23,710 nucleotides of DNA from contig JANOHV010000051.1 of assembly GCA_031406795.1 (NCBI GenBank), forward strand, positions 1-23,710, in the 5' to 3' direction. This stretch comes from DATDCY01 sp031406795 [NCBI: Candidatus Rokuibacteriota bacterium] (GTDB taxonomy: Bacteria; JAUVQV01). A program made the translations under genes and the position numbers. The notes under the pieces were generated by a model, which ran no database searches, was not told where the DNA came from, and was given only the letters and a program-made list of their open reading frames with translations. Positions 1 to 7,203 of this stretch are shown here, in pieces; the first letter of the stretch is position 1; every line of letters starts with the position of its first letter.

Positions 1-828
1 GTTGCGCTGGTCCGAACCCTCGAGATACCGGGAGACGGTGGCGATCTGGGCCAGGTACTCCCGGGGCGCGATGAGGGCGTAGGGGTTCATCGCCAGCGCC
101 GTCACCCCGGCGATCGCGCCGAAGATCAGCAGCGGTTTCCAGAAGCTCGGGGAGAGCGCCGTCCCCCGGATCGCGGCGCCGCCGGTCCGGCCGCGGAACG
201 AAACCATCAGGTGAGCCAGCAGCAGGACCGGGAAGAACATCAGCGAGGTCTGCTTCGTGGTGATGGCCAGGCCGGCGGCCAGCCCCGCCGCGATCCAGAT
301 ACGGGTGCCGCCGCCCCCGGCGATCCGCAGCGCCAGCAGCATCAGCAGGACGAGGAAGAAGGTCAACGGGACATCGGTGGTGAAGAAGTGCGAGTCCCGG
401 ACGTGCAGGACCGAGAAGGCGAGGAAGGCCGCCCCGAGGAGCCCGGCCGTCCGGGAGTAGGCCTGCTTCCCGAGAAAGTACACGAGAACCACGGTGGCGG
501 TGCCGAAAGCGGCCGAAATCCCCCGCCCCAGGACGTAGTAGAGGGTCGTCGACGCGGGGTCGGCGGGCGCGAACGGCAGGAAGTGGAAGACGGGGGCGGC
601 GACCAGGATCAGCAGGTGCATCAACAGGGGCGGGTAGATGAAGAACTTGGGGTCGTGCACCGGCAGCTCGGCGATGGACTGCGCCGCGCGGATCTGTTCC
701 GCGGCGATCATCATGACGCGCTCGTCGCTGTTGAAGTGGTAGGGGAGGGCCCAGTCGAGGCCGTAGAAGCGCACCGCACAAGCCCCGAGGACGATCAGGG
801 CGATCAGCAGGAAATCTCGAGTCCTCAT
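1..828 (-). CDS. GT39/PMT-family membrane glycosyltransferase (3' end missing)
   Basis: The frame is open from an ATG at 828 to the left edge, giving the first 276 residues of a longer protein. The N-terminus is one hydrophobic helix (about residues 6-20) followed by the periplasmic-loop motif FNSDERVMM (residues 32-40). This is the acidic catalytic-loop signature of GT-C enzymes such as ArnT and dolichyl-phosphate-mannose protein mannosyltransferases. Several more hydrophobic helices follow, with HVRDSHFFTTDVP near residue 145 and a typical MNPY segment near 245. Members transfer a sugar from a polyprenyl-phosphate donor to lipid, protein or glycan on the outer face of the inner membrane. 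The start codon overlaps the stop of the upstream GT2 gene (TAATG), so translation is probably coupled. That GT2 enzyme is a plausible maker of the lipid-linked donor. Family is well supported; acceptor and sugar are unknown. Confidence 0.87.
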   Translation of the reverse strand, partial: MRTRDFLLIALIVLGACAVRFYGLDWALPYHFNSDERVMMIAAEQIRAAQSIAELPVHDPKFFIYPPLLMHLLILVAAPVFHFLPFAPADPASTTLYYVLGRGISAAFGTATVVLVYFLGKQAYSRTAGLLGAAFLAFSVLHVRDSHFFTTDVPLTFFLVLLMLLALRIAGGGGTRIWIAAGLAAGLAITTKQTSLMFFPVLLLAHLMVSFRGRTGGAAIRGTALSPSFWKPLLIFGAIAGVTALAMNPYALIAPREYLAQIATVSRYLEGSDQRN

Positions 829-1523
829 TAAAAGATGTTCTTGACGACGCTCCAGATGTACCGGAACCAGACTTTGCGCAGCTTGATGGAAGAGTGGCCG
901 GACCGGCGGGCGTACTCATGCGCCGCGACTTCGCCGCAGCGGAAGCCCTTCTTCAGGCACTTGATGGTCATTTCCTGCTCGATGGTGGTGATGTTCTCTT
1001 TCAGGCCGAGCTGGCGCGCCACGTCCGTGCGGATGGCGCGAAAGCCGTTCTGGCTGTCGGTAAGCTCGACCTTGAAGCGGGTGTTGATGGCGATCAGGAT
1101 GATGTCCGAGCCGATCATCCGCAGCAGTTTGCCGACGTCGCCGTGCAGCTCGTCGCTGCCGCCGCGGCCGCGGGAGCCCACGACGATGTCGTACTGCTGG
1201 TCGAGGATCGGCTGCACGAGCAGCGGGATGTCCTTCGGGTCGTGCGACCCGTCGGCGTCGAGGTAGACCTGGATGTCGGCGTCGACCTGCTCGATCGCCG
1301 TGCGGATCCCGTCGCCCTTTCCCTTGCGGTGATCGAGGATGACCCGGGCGCCCTCGCGGACGGCGACCTCGCGGGTATCGTCCGTGGAGTGCCCGTCGAC
1401 GACGACCACCTCGTCTACCATGGGCTTGGCGGCCCGGATGATCTCCGCCAGGTTCAGGCCCTCGTTGCGGGCGAGGATCACGGCGGCGACGCTCATCTTC
1501 TTCCCTGCGGCTGCAACCGTCAT
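828..1523 (-). CDS. GT2 glycosyltransferase, polyprenyl-phosphate sugar (DPM1-like) synthase
   Basis: A 231-residue GT-A fold enzyme. The nucleotide-binding start VILARNEG (residues 15-22) is followed by DGHSTDDT (43-50), the metal-binding DxD in LDADGSHDP (D89, D91), GSRGRGG (117-122) and DSQNGFRAI (157-165). This arrangement is that of dolichyl/polyprenyl-phosphate mannose or glucose synthases, which move a sugar from a nucleotide donor to a membrane polyprenyl phosphate. No C-terminal transmembrane pair is visible, so it resembles the soluble, membrane-associated type. Three in-frame ATGs are possible. That at 1523 has GGGAG 9-10 nt upstream and that at 1496 has AGGGA about 6 nt upstream, whereas 1562 adds residues unlike the family. 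I chose 1523 with modest certainty. The 3' end overlaps the GT39 start by one base, so donor synthesis and transfer are probably co-expressed. Confidence 0.88.
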   Translation of the reverse strand: MTVAAAGKKMSVAAVILARNEGLNLAEIIRAAKPMVDEVVVVDGHSTDDTREVAVREGARVILDHRKGKGDGIRTAIEQVDADIQVYLDADGSHDPKDIPLLVQPILDQQYDIVVGSRGRGGSDELHGDVGKLLRMIGSDIILIAINTRFKVELTDSQNGFRAIRTDVARQLGLKENITTIEQEMTIKCLKKGFRCGEVAAHEYARRSGHSSIKLRKVWFRYIWSVVKNIF

Positions 1524-1591
1524 GAATCTGGTCTCCCGATGCCGGCAATCAGCCGGCGGCACACCCGACCTCAGTGCCTCCGGCGGCGCAC

Positions 1592-1620
1592 ACTATGCGT
1601 GAAAGCCCGGGAAAATGCAA
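1592..1620 (-). promoter_or_regulatory. Candidate promoter of the GT2-GT39 pair
   Basis: On the minus strand TTGCAT (1620-1615) lies 17 nt from CATAGT (1597-1592), which matches sigma70 spacing but has weak hexamers. The 15 bases beginning TTGCATTTTCCCGGG recur almost unchanged upstream of the asparagine synthase gene (9844 leftward), again 17 nt from a -10-like hexamer. The recurrence is the main support. Confidence 0.35.
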
Positions 1621-1641
1621 CGCGCGCGTGGCGGCAAACCC

Positions 1642-1670
1642 TTGACTTTTGGCGCCGTCAGCCAGATGAT
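1642..1670 (+). promoter_or_regulatory. Candidate promoter of the SGNH hydrolase gene
   Basis: TTGACT (1642-1647) is followed after 17 nt by GATGAT (1665-1670, four of six consensus bases), 82 bases before the ATG at 1752. A similar TTGACTTTT -35 region is found before the lipoprotein gene at 7797. Confidence 0.35.
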
Positions 1671-1751
1671 CGCGCTCGATTTAGGAGAAACCGCCGCGGA
1701 TGCGACTCTCGGACGGCCCGGCCCGGCCGCCAGCGTGAAAGGAAACCCTCG

Positions 1752-2906
1752 ATGAGCAAATCCTCCAACATGAAACTGGCGCTGTTCTGGCTCTTTCTCC
1801 TCGCGATCGTCGGCGGGGCCTGCGAAGGCATGGCCCGGCTGGCCCTGCGCATTTCGCTGCCGGGGTGGGAGAAGACCCGCCAGCTGATGGCGGGGGAGGC
1901 GGTCCCCGATCCGCGCTACCAGATGAGCGTCTCGCAGGCGTACCTGCTGTACATTCCGTCGCCGAACTATTCGGACGCGGCGGGGGCACAGCACAACTCC
2001 CAGGGGTACCGGGGCAAGGCTGTCGAGTTCCGGCGCACCCCCGGGGTGGTGCGGGTCCTGTGCCTCGGCGGCTCGACGACCTACGGCTGGGGGACGCCGC
2101 GGGCCGAGGACGCCTACCCGGCGCAGCTCGAGCGGATCCTGGCGCAAGAGCTTCCGCCTGGGGTCAAGGGGATCGAGGTGATCAACGGCGGTATCCCGTT
2201 CGGGACGACCGCTGAAAACCTGACGCACTATCACTTCAAGTTCCACTACTACCGCCCCGACATCGTCGTCGTCAATCCGGGGGGGAACGACGCCGAGAGC
2301 ATGGTCAACTACGACTACTACCACCCCGACTACAGCCACTACCGCCGGGCGCTGCAGCTGCCGCCGCCGCTGCCGCCGCTGGGGCGCCTGCTGATCAAAT
2401 CGCGATTTGTCGCCATCCTGCTGATTCCGCTGGTTCACGGCGAGACCCCCGCCGCCGACGCCTTCGTCAAGAAGGACCGGCTCCCGCCGCTGGCGCAGTG
2501 GTACCCGCAGCCGCCGGGAGAGTCCCGTGAGGAACGCGCGCAGAACATTCCGGACGACGAGATCGCCTACAAGCACAACCTGGAGTCCCTGCTGGACGAA
2601 ATCGAGAGCGACGGCGCGAAGGTGCTGCTGGTGCCGTTCCGGTTCGTCGACAACCAGGCGTATCGCCCGGACAAGGGCGGCCCGCAGGCGATCGAGCGCG
2701 AGGAGAAGCTGCTCTGGGATCTCGCGGCGAAGCGCAAGCTGCCGATCGCGCCGTTCCCGGCCTCAGTGATCTCCCCCGGCAACTGGACGGACACCTGCCA
2801 CTACAACGCGGAGGGGAACCGGGAGAAGGCCGCGCACGTGGCGCCGTTCGTCCGCGAGCTGCTGTTGAAACTCAACTCTGATCAAGGTGTGGTGCCCCGC
2901 ATTTGA
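1752..2906 (+). CDS. Membrane-anchored SGNH/GDSL-family hydrolase
   Basis: A 384-residue protein. The start at 1752 has AAAGGAAA about 7 nt upstream. Residues 8-24 form one hydrophobic helix, a signal anchor, so the catalytic domain is probably periplasmic. SGNH blocks are complete: nucleophile in LGGSTTYGWG (Ser108), block II Gly in NGGIPFG (147), block III in GGND (Asn179), and DTCHYN with Asp347 and His350. SGNH enzymes act as esterases or O-acyltransferases/deacylases on glycans. Proteins of this type often sit next to SxtJ/carbamoyltransferase genes in polysaccharide loci. Here the SxtJ-like gene is the convergent neighbour, separated by a terminator-like repeat. A role in removing or adding acyl groups on the same polymer is inference; the substrate cannot be read from sequence. 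The much longer open frame extending upstream is an antisense artefact over the GT2 gene. Confidence 0.85.
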   Translation: MSKSSNMKLALFWLFLLAIVGGACEGMARLALRISLPGWEKTRQLMAGEAVPDPRYQMSVSQAYLLYIPSPNYSDAAGAQHNSQGYRGKAVEFRRTPGVVRVLCLGGSTTYGWGTPRAEDAYPAQLERILAQELPPGVKGIEVINGGIPFGTTAENLTHYHFKFHYYRPDIVVVNPGGNDAESMVNYDYYHPDYSHYRRALQLPPPLPPLGRLLIKSRFVAILLIPLVHGETPAADAFVKKDRLPPLAQWYPQPPGESREERAQNIPDDEIAYKHNLESLLDEIESDGAKVLLVPFRFVDNQAYRPDKGGPQAIEREEKLLWDLAAKRKLPIAPFPASVISPGNWTDTCHYNAEGNREKAAHVAPFVRELLLKLNSDQGVVPRI

Positions 2907-2920
2907 AAAGTTACTGAGAT

Positions 2921-2997
2921 ACTCATGAAGGGCCGGCTGATCAAAAAGGTCCAGGTGCAAGGCAACGCCGCAGATGGGCCTTTTTCAGCGGCCTGCG
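2921..2997. terminator. Dispersed terminator-like hairpin repeat, copy 1 (bidirectional)
   Basis: This sits between convergent genes. An A-tract arm (AAAAAGGTCCA, starting 2943) pairs with TGGGCCTTTTT (ending 2985) with one mismatch, so either strand gives a stem ending in a T run. A near copy lies at 16604-16676. The stretch AACGCCGCAGATGGGCC and its flanks (2964-2990, 27 bases) are identical to 16644-16670. It probably ends transcription of both the SGNH gene (plus) and the carbamoylation operon (minus). Confidence 0.7.
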
Positions 2998-2998
2998 G

Positions 2999-3397
2999 CT
3001 ACCAGAGCTTGGAGATATCCTCCGCCGTGTAGGCGTGGTCGCGCGCGTGCCAGTAGCTGCGGTCCGCGCCGGTGCGCTTCTTCAGATGCAGGAAGTCCCC
3101 GCGGGTCATCCGGGCGAGCAGGGCGATCGGCGTCAGGAAGAGGTAGAAGATCGCCCCGAGGATGATCCGCGAGTTCACCGCGCCGAGCGCCCCGCCGAAC
3201 TTGAGCCAGGCGCGCGCGATCAGCGCCCCGGCCGGCTTGACGAACAGGCCGAGCGCGAGCAGCAGCGACGCGGCGGCCAGGAACGCCTTCCCCGCCACCG
3301 GTCGGTGACGCATCAGGTGCCCGACGACCAGGCAGGCCAGCGCCAGCACCCCGATCGTCTCGAGGACCTTCTCCCGGGTCAGTTCTGTCTTCATCAT
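2999..3397 (-). CDS. SxtJ-family small membrane protein
   Basis: A 132-residue protein with about three hydrophobic helices (roughly residues 13-30, 38-54, 80-97) and a polar, basic C-terminal tail (TRGDFLHLKKRTGADRSYW, then HARDHAY). This matches the SxtJ family, named for the small membrane protein beside the carbamoyltransferase in cyanobacterial saxitoxin clusters. Its biochemical function is unknown. It almost always accompanies a NodU/CmcH-type carbamoyltransferase and a tiny DUF5989 protein, exactly as here. GGGGAAG lies about 8 nt before the ATG at 3397; a second ATG follows directly. It is the last gene of the minus operon, 97 nt after the DUF5989 gene, with a REP-doublet hairpin between them. 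It may help present the substrate at the membrane or anchor the carbamoyltransferase; that is inference. Confidence 0.8.
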   Translation of the reverse strand: MMKTELTREKVLETIGVLALACLVVGHLMRHRPVAGKAFLAAASLLLALGLFVKPAGALIARAWLKFGGALGAVNSRIILGAIFYLFLTPIALLARMTRGDFLHLKKRTGADRSYWHARDHAYTAEDISKLW

Positions 3398-3423
3398 AGA
3401 CTTATCTTCCCCAATAATTGCGG

Positions 3424-3487
3424 TCGTAGGGGAGGGGTTAATCCCCTCCCGTTTGCTCTCGGGCGGGAATAAATCCCGCCCCTACGA
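3424..3487. repeat. REP doublet (REPIN/BIME-like) hairpin element
   Basis: Two palindromic units lie in inverted orientation. Unit 1 begins GTAGGGG (3426-3432), with stem GGGGAGGGG, loop TTAAT and CCCCTCCC (3429-3450). Unit 2 has GGGCGGGA, loop ATAAA, TCCCGCCC (3461-3481) and ends CCCCTAC. The outer ends (TCGTAGGGG 3424-3432 and CCCCTACGA 3479-3487) are perfect 9-bp complements. A 5' GTAG followed by a GC-rich hairpin is the known hallmark of RAYT-associated REP sequences. It lies inside the minus operon between the DUF5989 and SxtJ genes and could stabilise the upstream mRNA or attenuate SxtJ. No RAYT transposase gene is in the window. Confidence 0.8.
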
Positions 3488-3494
3488 AGTAGAG

Positions 3495-3644
3495 TTAAAA
3501 CAGCGTATAGATGAACGGCGCGATGGCCGAGCCGCTCGTCAGCACGATGAGCACCCCGAAGAGCATCAGCACGATCACCATCGGCAGCAGCCACCACTTC
3601 TTGCGTTCCTTCAGAAAACCCCAGAGATCACCGATTGCGGACAT
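3495..3644 (-). CDS. DUF5989/SxtK-type single-pass membrane peptide
   Basis: A 49-residue protein starting MSAIGDLWGFLKERKKWW, then one strong transmembrane helix (about residues 18-42) and a short tail ending APFIYTLF. A very strong Shine-Dalgarno sequence (GGATTAGGAGGGG) lies 3-4 nt before the ATG at 3644, which fixes the start. The pattern of an amphipathic DLWxFLKExKKWW segment plus a single helix is that of DUF5989, homologous to SxtK. Its function is unknown, but it travels with the carbamoyltransferase and SxtJ. Only 8 nt separate it from the carbamoyltransferase stop, so the two are surely co-transcribed. The small size and single helix suggest a regulatory or scaffolding subunit; that is inference. 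It is easy to miss in automatic annotation. Confidence 0.83.
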   Translation of the reverse strand: MSAIGDLWGFLKERKKWWLLPMVIVLMLFGVLIVLTSGSAIAPFIYTLF

Positions 3645-3652
3645 GTCCCCTC

Positions 3653-5512
3653 CTAATCCATCACGAGTGACTCGCGCCACTCCTTGTCCTCGGCCCACGC
3701 GGGCTGGTCCTTCTTCTCGAAGAGCCAGTCCCCGACGACCAGTGCGTCCATTTCCGTGCGCATGAAGCAGCGGTAGGCGTCCTCCGGCGTGCAGACGATC
3801 GGCTCGCCGCGCACGTTGAAGCTGGTGTTGACGACCAGCCCGTACCCGGTGCGCTGCCGGAACGCCTCGATCAGCCGCCAGTAGTCCGGGTTGGTTTCGC
3901 GGTGCACCGTCTGGATGCGCGCCGAGTAATCCAGGTGCGTCACCGCCGGGATGTCCGAGCGCTGGTGGTAGAGCTTTTCGCGCAGCGGCAGGGCAAAGTA
4001 GCCCGGCGGCAGCGGCCGGCGGTGGGCGGGCTGGACGTCCGCGATCAGCAGCATGTACGGCGAGGGCTCGTCCAGCTCGAAATAGTTCGCGCACTCTTCG
4101 GCGAGCACCGAGGGGGCGAACGGCCGGAAGCTCTCGCGGTACTTGATCTTGAGGTTGAGCTTCTTCTGGATCTCGGGGTTGCGCGGGTCGGCGACGATGC
4201 TCCGGCCGCCCAGCGCGCGCGGGCCCCACTCCATCCGGCCGCGCACCCAGCCGAGGATTTGGCCGCCGTCGAGCAGTTCGGCGGCGCGGGCGCACAGCGC
4301 GCCGAGATCCTCGAAGCGCCGCCCGACGGCGCGGTAGCGCCCGACCACGCGGCGGATGTCCGCCTCTTCGGGCTGCGGGCCGAGATACGAGCCGCGCATC
4401 CGGTCCGCGCCGTCGGTCGTGCGCGGGTTGCCGCGACCGATGTAGTGCGCGCACAGCGCCGCGCCGAGCGCCCCGCCGGCATCCCCGGCCGCGGGCTGGA
4501 TCCAGAGGCGATCGACGATCCCGCTGCGCAGCAGCTTGCCGTTGGCGACGCAGTTCAGCGCGACGCCGCCGGCGAGGCAGAGGTTCGCCGACCCGGTGAG
4601 TTTCTTCGCCTCGGTCGCCATCGCGAGCACAACCCCCTCGGTGACCCGCTGGATCGCCAGCGCCAGGTCGCAGTGCTCCTGCCCCATCTCGCTCTCCGCC
4701 TCGCGCCGGGGAAAGCCGAAGAGCCGCTCCCAGGCCGGTTCGTTGGCCATGCGCAGGCCGGCGGCGTAGTCGAAATAGGCCTGGTCGAGCCAGAGCGACC
4801 CGTCGGCGGCGATGTCGACCATCTTCGTCGCGATCGCCTCCTCGAAGCCGCGGGTGCGCGCGGAGTCCGGGTCGCCGTAGGGGGCGAGGCCCATCAGCTT
4901 GTACTCGCCGGAGTTGACCCGGAATCCGAGGTAGTAGGTGAACGCCGAGTAGAGCAACCCGACCGAGTGCGGGAAGCGCAGCTCGCGCAGGATCTCGATG
5001 CTGTTGCCGCGGCCGTGGCAGATCGACGCGGTCGCCCACTCGCCGACGCCGTCGATCGTCAGGATCGCCGCCTCCTCGAACGGGGACGGGTAGAACGCGC
5101 TCGCGGCGTGCGAGAGATGGTGCTCGGGAAAGAGCAGCTTCACCTCCTCGACCTGGTGGCCGGCCAGCAGCGAGAGCTCCTGGAGCAGCAGCCGCTTGAG
5201 AAACAGTTTTTCCTTGATCCAGACCGGCATCGCGGCGAGAAAGGAGCGCAGGCCGCGGGGCGCGAACGCGTAGTAGGTCTCCAGCAGCCGTTCGAACTTG
5301 AGGAAGGGCTTGTCGTAGAAGGCGACCGCCTCCAGATCCTCGAAGGCGGTGCCCGAGGCCTCGAGACAGTACCGGATGGCGTTCGCGGGGAACGCCGGGT
5401 CGTGCTTGCGGCGCGTGAAGCGCTCTTCCTGCGCCGCCGCGACGATCTCGCCGGCGTCGAGGAGCGCTGCCGCGGAGTCGTGGTAGAAGGCTGAAATCCC
5501 GAGGATCTTCAT
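3653..5512 (-). CDS. NodU/CmcH-family O-carbamoyltransferase (SxtI-like)
   Basis: A 619-residue, full-length member. The N-terminal ATPase/Kae1-like domain begins MKILGISAFYHDSAAALL and contains the metal-site motif HHLSHAASAFY (His131, His132, His135) and TIDGVGEWAT near residue 152. The central LAGGVALNCVANG segment follows. The C-terminal YrdC-like part has GRMEWGPRALGGRSI, KYRESFRPFAPSVL and NTSFNVRGEPIVCTPEDA. Enzymes of this family use carbamoyl phosphate and ATP to make carbamoyl-adenylate and transfer the carbamoyl group to a hydroxyl of a sugar or natural product, as in Nod factors, tobramycin and saxitoxin. The following DUF5989 and SxtJ genes make a saxitoxin-like I-K-J trio, but no toxin scaffold genes are visible. 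In this polysaccharide context a glycan hydroxyl is the likely target. The upstream radical SAM gene is 17 nt away. Confidence 0.93.
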   Translation of the reverse strand: MKILGISAFYHDSAAALLDAGEIVAAAQEERFTRRKHDPAFPANAIRYCLEASGTAFEDLEAVAFYDKPFLKFERLLETYYAFAPRGLRSFLAAMPVWIKEKLFLKRLLLQELSLLAGHQVEEVKLLFPEHHLSHAASAFYPSPFEEAAILTIDGVGEWATASICHGRGNSIEILRELRFPHSVGLLYSAFTYYLGFRVNSGEYKLMGLAPYGDPDSARTRGFEEAIATKMVDIAADGSLWLDQAYFDYAAGLRMANEPAWERLFGFPRREAESEMGQEHCDLALAIQRVTEGVVLAMATEAKKLTGSANLCLAGGVALNCVANGKLLRSGIVDRLWIQPAAGDAGGALGAALCAHYIGRGNPRTTDGADRMRGSYLGPQPEEADIRRVVGRYRAVGRRFEDLGALCARAAELLDGGQILGWVRGRMEWGPRALGGRSIVADPRNPEIQKKLNLKIKYRESFRPFAPSVLAEECANYFELDEPSPYMLLIADVQPAHRRPLPPGYFALPLREKLYHQRSDIPAVTHLDYSARIQTVHRETNPDYWRLIEAFRQRTGYGLVVNTSFNVRGEPIVCTPEDAYRCFMRTEMDALVVGDWLFEKKDQPAWAEDKEWRESLVMD

Positions 5513-5529
5513 TGTGAACTCGCGTTCCT

Positions 5530-7065
5530 TCAGCAGCCGGGTTCGGGGTGTCCGGGCACGCCGTCGTTGACGCGTGCCCGCTGCGGCTCTCGGCCGACGA
5601 GGCGCAGCAGCTTGTGCTTGAACAGCACGAGCGCGAGAACCGTGATGCGCCACAAGTCGCCGGGGGAGCGGATGTTTCTCAGGACGGGGAGGATCTTGCT
5701 CCCGTAGCGGATCTTCTTCTTCGCCATGCCGAAACGCACCATCAGCTCGCAGATCTGCGACCACTTCAGCTTGTCGACATAGAGCGGGGCGTGCCCCTGC
5801 GCCGCGGGGAGCAGGATCACGCCGCGATGGCTGTCGGTCGACCAGGAGAAGTCGCGGGGGAGCTTGCCCTCGCGCCGCGCCCGCTCCTCGAGCGGCGTGC
5901 CGGGGTAGATGTGCGTGATCGCGACGCTCGTCTCGCAGCGCCCCTCGAGCTGCTCGAGGACCGCCATCGTCTGCTGCGCCTCCGCCCAGGTTTCGGTCGG
6001 GTGGCTGAAGATGAAGAAGGGGTTCGCGGTGATGCCCAGCTCCTTCGACCAGGAGACCACGTCGTAGGCCTGCTGCAGCGTCGCGCGCTTGGTGATGATC
6101 TCGCGCGAGATGCGCTCCGAGGCCGACTCGATCCCGAAGCCGACGTGGAAGAGGCCGGCGCGCACCATCTTCTCGAAGAGCGGCTCCTCGAGGATGTCGA
6201 CGCGCACCTCGCAGAACCAGCTGATGTCGAGCCGGCGCTCGATGATCAGGTCGCAGATCGCCTCCGCGCGGGCGGGGTTGAAGTTGAACGTGTCGTCGTA
6301 GAACCAGATCACCCGCGCCCCGTAGCGCTCCTGCAGGTGCTCGATCTCGAGCAGCACGTTCTCGGGGGAGAGCGCGCGCACGCGCCGCCCCCAGTTCGCC
6401 GGGGTGGCGCAGAAGGTGCACGTGAACGGGCAGCCGCGGCTGGTCATCAGGTTGCCGCCGGGGAGCAGGCCCTTGCCGGGCACTTCCATCCGGAAGTTGT
6501 ACTTCTCCCAGGGCTCGAGGTGCCGGGCGGGCATCGGCAGCAGGTTCAGGTCGGCGATCGGCTGGCGCCGCGCGTTGTGGCGCACCGTCCCGTCCTCGGC
6601 GCGCCAGGAGATGCCCTCGACCTTGCCGAGGTCCCCGCGCGCCGCGAGGCAGCGGACGAGTTCGCGCATCGTCTCCTCGCCTTCGCCGACGCAGACCGCG
6701 TCGACGGCTCTGACGTGCGCCAGAGTGTCCGCGGCGGCGTTCATCACGTGCGGGCCGCCGAGAACGGTGAAGACGCCGGGGTGGGCCGCCTTGGCGACCT
6801 GAGCGAGCCGGAAAGAGAGGAAGCGGTTTTCGGTGGTCGTGGTGACGCCGACGACGTCGGGGCGCTCGGTTTCGATCAGCCGGCCGACGTCCTTCCAGTC
6901 GAGGCCGAGGACGTGGCAGGGCACGAGCCGGACATCGACGCCGTCGCGCTCGAGGACCGCGGCGATGTACGCGAGGCCGAGGGCCGGCATCATGCTGCCG
7001 CCGGACCAGCGCTCGGCGAAGTACCCGCCGGGGGGGACGAAGAGGAAGACCTTGGGGGCTGGCAT
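5530..7065 (-). CDS. Cobalamin-binding radical SAM enzyme (class B type)
   Basis: A 511-residue protein with an N-terminal B12-binding Rossmann-like domain (PKVFLFVPPGGYF, then GLAYIAAVLERDGVDVRLV near 29-47, TVLGGPHVMN near 100, VGEGEETM near 127). It lacks the DxHxxG histidine ligand, as many class B members do. The radical SAM core has the cluster motif CPFTCTFC (Cys212, Cys216, Cys219), then WFYDDTFNFNP and GFGIESAS. A C-terminal region of basic, partly hydrophobic character (KKKIRYGSKILPVL) follows. These enzymes do radical methylation or rearrangement on unactivated carbons; the substrate is unknown. It is the first gene of the carbamoyltransferase operon, so it may modify the same glycan or lipid. 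I place the start at 7065 because TAGAAT lies exactly 7 nt upstream and no ribosome site is seen. An ATG three codons earlier (7074) overlaps that hexamer. Confidence 0.9.
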   Translation of the reverse strand: MPAPKVFLFVPPGGYFAERWSGGSMMPALGLAYIAAVLERDGVDVRLVPCHVLGLDWKDVGRLIETERPDVVGVTTTTENRFLSFRLAQVAKAAHPGVFTVLGGPHVMNAAADTLAHVRAVDAVCVGEGEETMRELVRCLAARGDLGKVEGISWRAEDGTVRHNARRQPIADLNLLPMPARHLEPWEKYNFRMEVPGKGLLPGGNLMTSRGCPFTCTFCATPANWGRRVRALSPENVLLEIEHLQERYGARVIWFYDDTFNFNPARAEAICDLIIERRLDISWFCEVRVDILEEPLFEKMVRAGLFHVGFGIESASERISREIITKRATLQQAYDVVSWSKELGITANPFFIFSHPTETWAEAQQTMAVLEQLEGRCETSVAITHIYPGTPLEERARREGKLPRDFSWSTDSHRGVILLPAAQGHAPLYVDKLKWSQICELMVRFGMAKKKIRYGSKILPVLRNIRSPGDLWRITVLALVLFKHKLLRLVGREPQRARVNDGVPGHPEPGC

Positions 7066-7072
7066 GGCGCGC

Positions 7073-7078
7073 ATTCTA
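7073..7078 (-). promoter_or_regulatory. -10 hexamer TAGAAT, probable leaderless start of the carbamoylation operon
   Basis: TAGAAT (five of six consensus) is followed by GCGCGCC and the ATG at 7065. The spacing places the transcription start at or next to the start codon. No clear -35 or Shine-Dalgarno is seen. The same hexamer-N7-ATG arrangement occurs before the genes at 10157 and 15488. Confidence 0.45.
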
Positions 7079-7120
7079 CACGAACGGGGGCCTCAAAGGC
7101 TCAGGGAGCGGACAGGTTGC

Positions 7121-7163
7121 GCAAAAAGAGAAGACCACGCACCGCCGTGGCGATGCGTGGTCC
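7121..7163 (-). terminator. Rho-independent terminator of the small lipoprotein gene
   Basis: Perfect 9-bp stem GACCACGCA (7133-7141) / TGCGTGGTC (7154-7162) with a 12-nt loop. On the minus strand it is followed by TTCTCTTTTTGC (7132-7121). It is 41 nt past the stop at 7204 and isolates that gene from the carbamoylation operon. A further palindrome, CGCGGTTTAACCGCG (7176-7190), lies just upstream. Confidence 0.75.
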
Positions 7164-7203
7164 GAATCTCCGCTCCGCGGTTTAACCGCGCGGGCCTCGG
7201 CCG

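Noticed and set aside
1615-1620. TTGCA as a sigma54 -12 element
   Set aside because: No GG element lies at the required -24 distance at 1615-1620.
894-1751. Long plus-strand open frame running into the SGNH gene
   Set aside because: It is antisense to the clear GT2 gene; the SGNH protein has its own ribosome site and signal anchor at 1752.
2999-5512. Saxitoxin or other toxin biosynthesis cluster
   Set aside because: Only the I/J/K-like trio is present; no polyketide-like, amidinotransferase or other scaffold genes are in the window, and the context is glycan synthesis.
3902-7185. Large plus-strand open frames opposite the carbamoyltransferase and radical SAM genes
   Set aside because: Their composition (Arg/Ala/Val/Asp-rich) is that of antisense frames of GC-rich genes, and the minus-strand genes have full catalytic motifs.
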